DNA of 10,366 bases. Source: Baffinella frigidus. Lineage: Eukaryota > Cryptophyceae > Cryptomonadales > Baffinellaceae. The stretch lies in NCBI GenBank assembly GCA_026770585.1, contig MU646594.1, positions 48,838 to 59,203 of the forward strand. The letters are read 5' to 3'. The notes under the pieces were generated by a model that saw only the letters and a program-made list of their open reading frames with translations, had not been told where the DNA came from and did no database searches. The translations under genes and the position numbers were made by a program. Shown here one piece after another: positions 10,090 through 10,366 of the stretch. Numbering within the stretch: position 1 is the first letter of the stretch; each line of letters begins with the position of its first letter.

Positions 10090-10094
10090 CTGCG

Positions 10095-10366
10095 GGGTTT
10101 GGGGTTTGGGTTTGGGGTTTGGGGTTGGGTGTTTGGGGTTTGTGGTTTGGGTTTTGGGTTTTGGGTTTTGAGGTTTTGGGGTTTGGGTTTGGGGTTTGGG
10201 GTTTGGGTTTTGAGGTTTTGGGGTTTGGGGTTTGGGGTTTGGGTTTTGGGGTTTGGGTTTTGGGGTTTGGGTTTGGGGTTTGGGTTTTGGGGTTTGGGGG
10301 GGGGGGTTTTGGGTTTGGGGGTTTTTTTTTTTTGTTTGGGGTTTGGGGATTGGGGGTTTGGGGTTT
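10095..10366 (+). repeat. TTTGGGG array with homopolymer runs
   Basis: A long array of TTTGGGG and TTTTGGG/TTTTGGGG units to the window end, with runs of about nine Gs near 10300 and about thirteen Ts near 10322. In sense it supplies the C-rich tract before exon 1. Confidence 0.92.

Noticed and set aside
205-10089. The whole locus as a pseudogene
   Set aside because: Every central exon is open, phase is kept at all 15 junctions and WD40 motifs are intact. The stops and lost splice sites fall in the echoes, not the exons.

Overview
This looks like nuclear DNA from a eukaryote with GC-rich, intron-dense genes, most likely a protist alga. Introns are packed with degenerate 7-bp repeats of the plant/green-algal telomere type (TTTAGGG, TTTGGGG, TTTATGG on the + strand). 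A prasinophyte green alga such as a Pyramimonadales/Cymbomonas relative is my best guess, but nothing here proves it. There are no bacterial operons, rRNA, tRNA or CRISPR. Almost all long open frames in the window are read-through of 7-bp arrays and are not genes.

The window holds the interior of one gene on the minus strand. It enters near 10089 and leaves below 205. I assembled 16 short exons (57 to 141 nt) by hand: 10089-10030, 9338-9282, 8687-8605, 7909-7828, 7308-7247, 6912-6827, 6561-6482, 5219-5079, 4390-4275, 3485-3425 (or to 3401), 2960-2884, 2600-2540, 2348-2278, 2122-2023, 1164-1069 and 294-205. All 15 junctions keep reading phase and the joined frame has no stop. It gives 441 residues (449 with the longer exon 10) from 1,323 nt, about 13 percent of the window. 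Residues 1-90 are charged and helix-like. Residues 90-441 form seven successive WD40 blades, enough for one beta-propeller. Wording such as TGAHDGAVRVWNFNSG followed by VGVGWSR is typical of the WDR49/WDR64 (CFAP337-like) group, which is associated with cilia and flagella. Initiator, terminator, promoter and polyA site lie outside the window.

Layout on the plus strand: 1-300 exon 16 and C-rich arrays; 300-1065 intron with three copies of the 3' end of exon 15; 1069-1164 exon 15; 1165-2022 intron with three copies of its 5' end; 2023-2960 exons 14 to 11, closely spaced; 2961-4275 exon 10 and a ladder of exon 9 donor copies; 4275-5420 exons 9 and 8 with partial copies; 5420-6480 a 1.26-kb intron; 6482-7440 exons 7 to 5; 7584-8870 exons 4 and 3 with partial copies; 9282-10089 exons 2 and 1; 10090-10366 a TTTGGGG array.

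The most striking feature is a systematic 'exon echo' pattern. Exons are flanked, inside the introns, by truncated copies of themselves. Copies on the 5' side keep the exon's first bases and acceptor; copies on the 3' side keep its last bases and donor. Many echoes have lost the splice site or gained a stop, while the central exon is intact. The four shortest introns lack echoes. This suggests introns that grew by tandem duplication across exon-intron borders.
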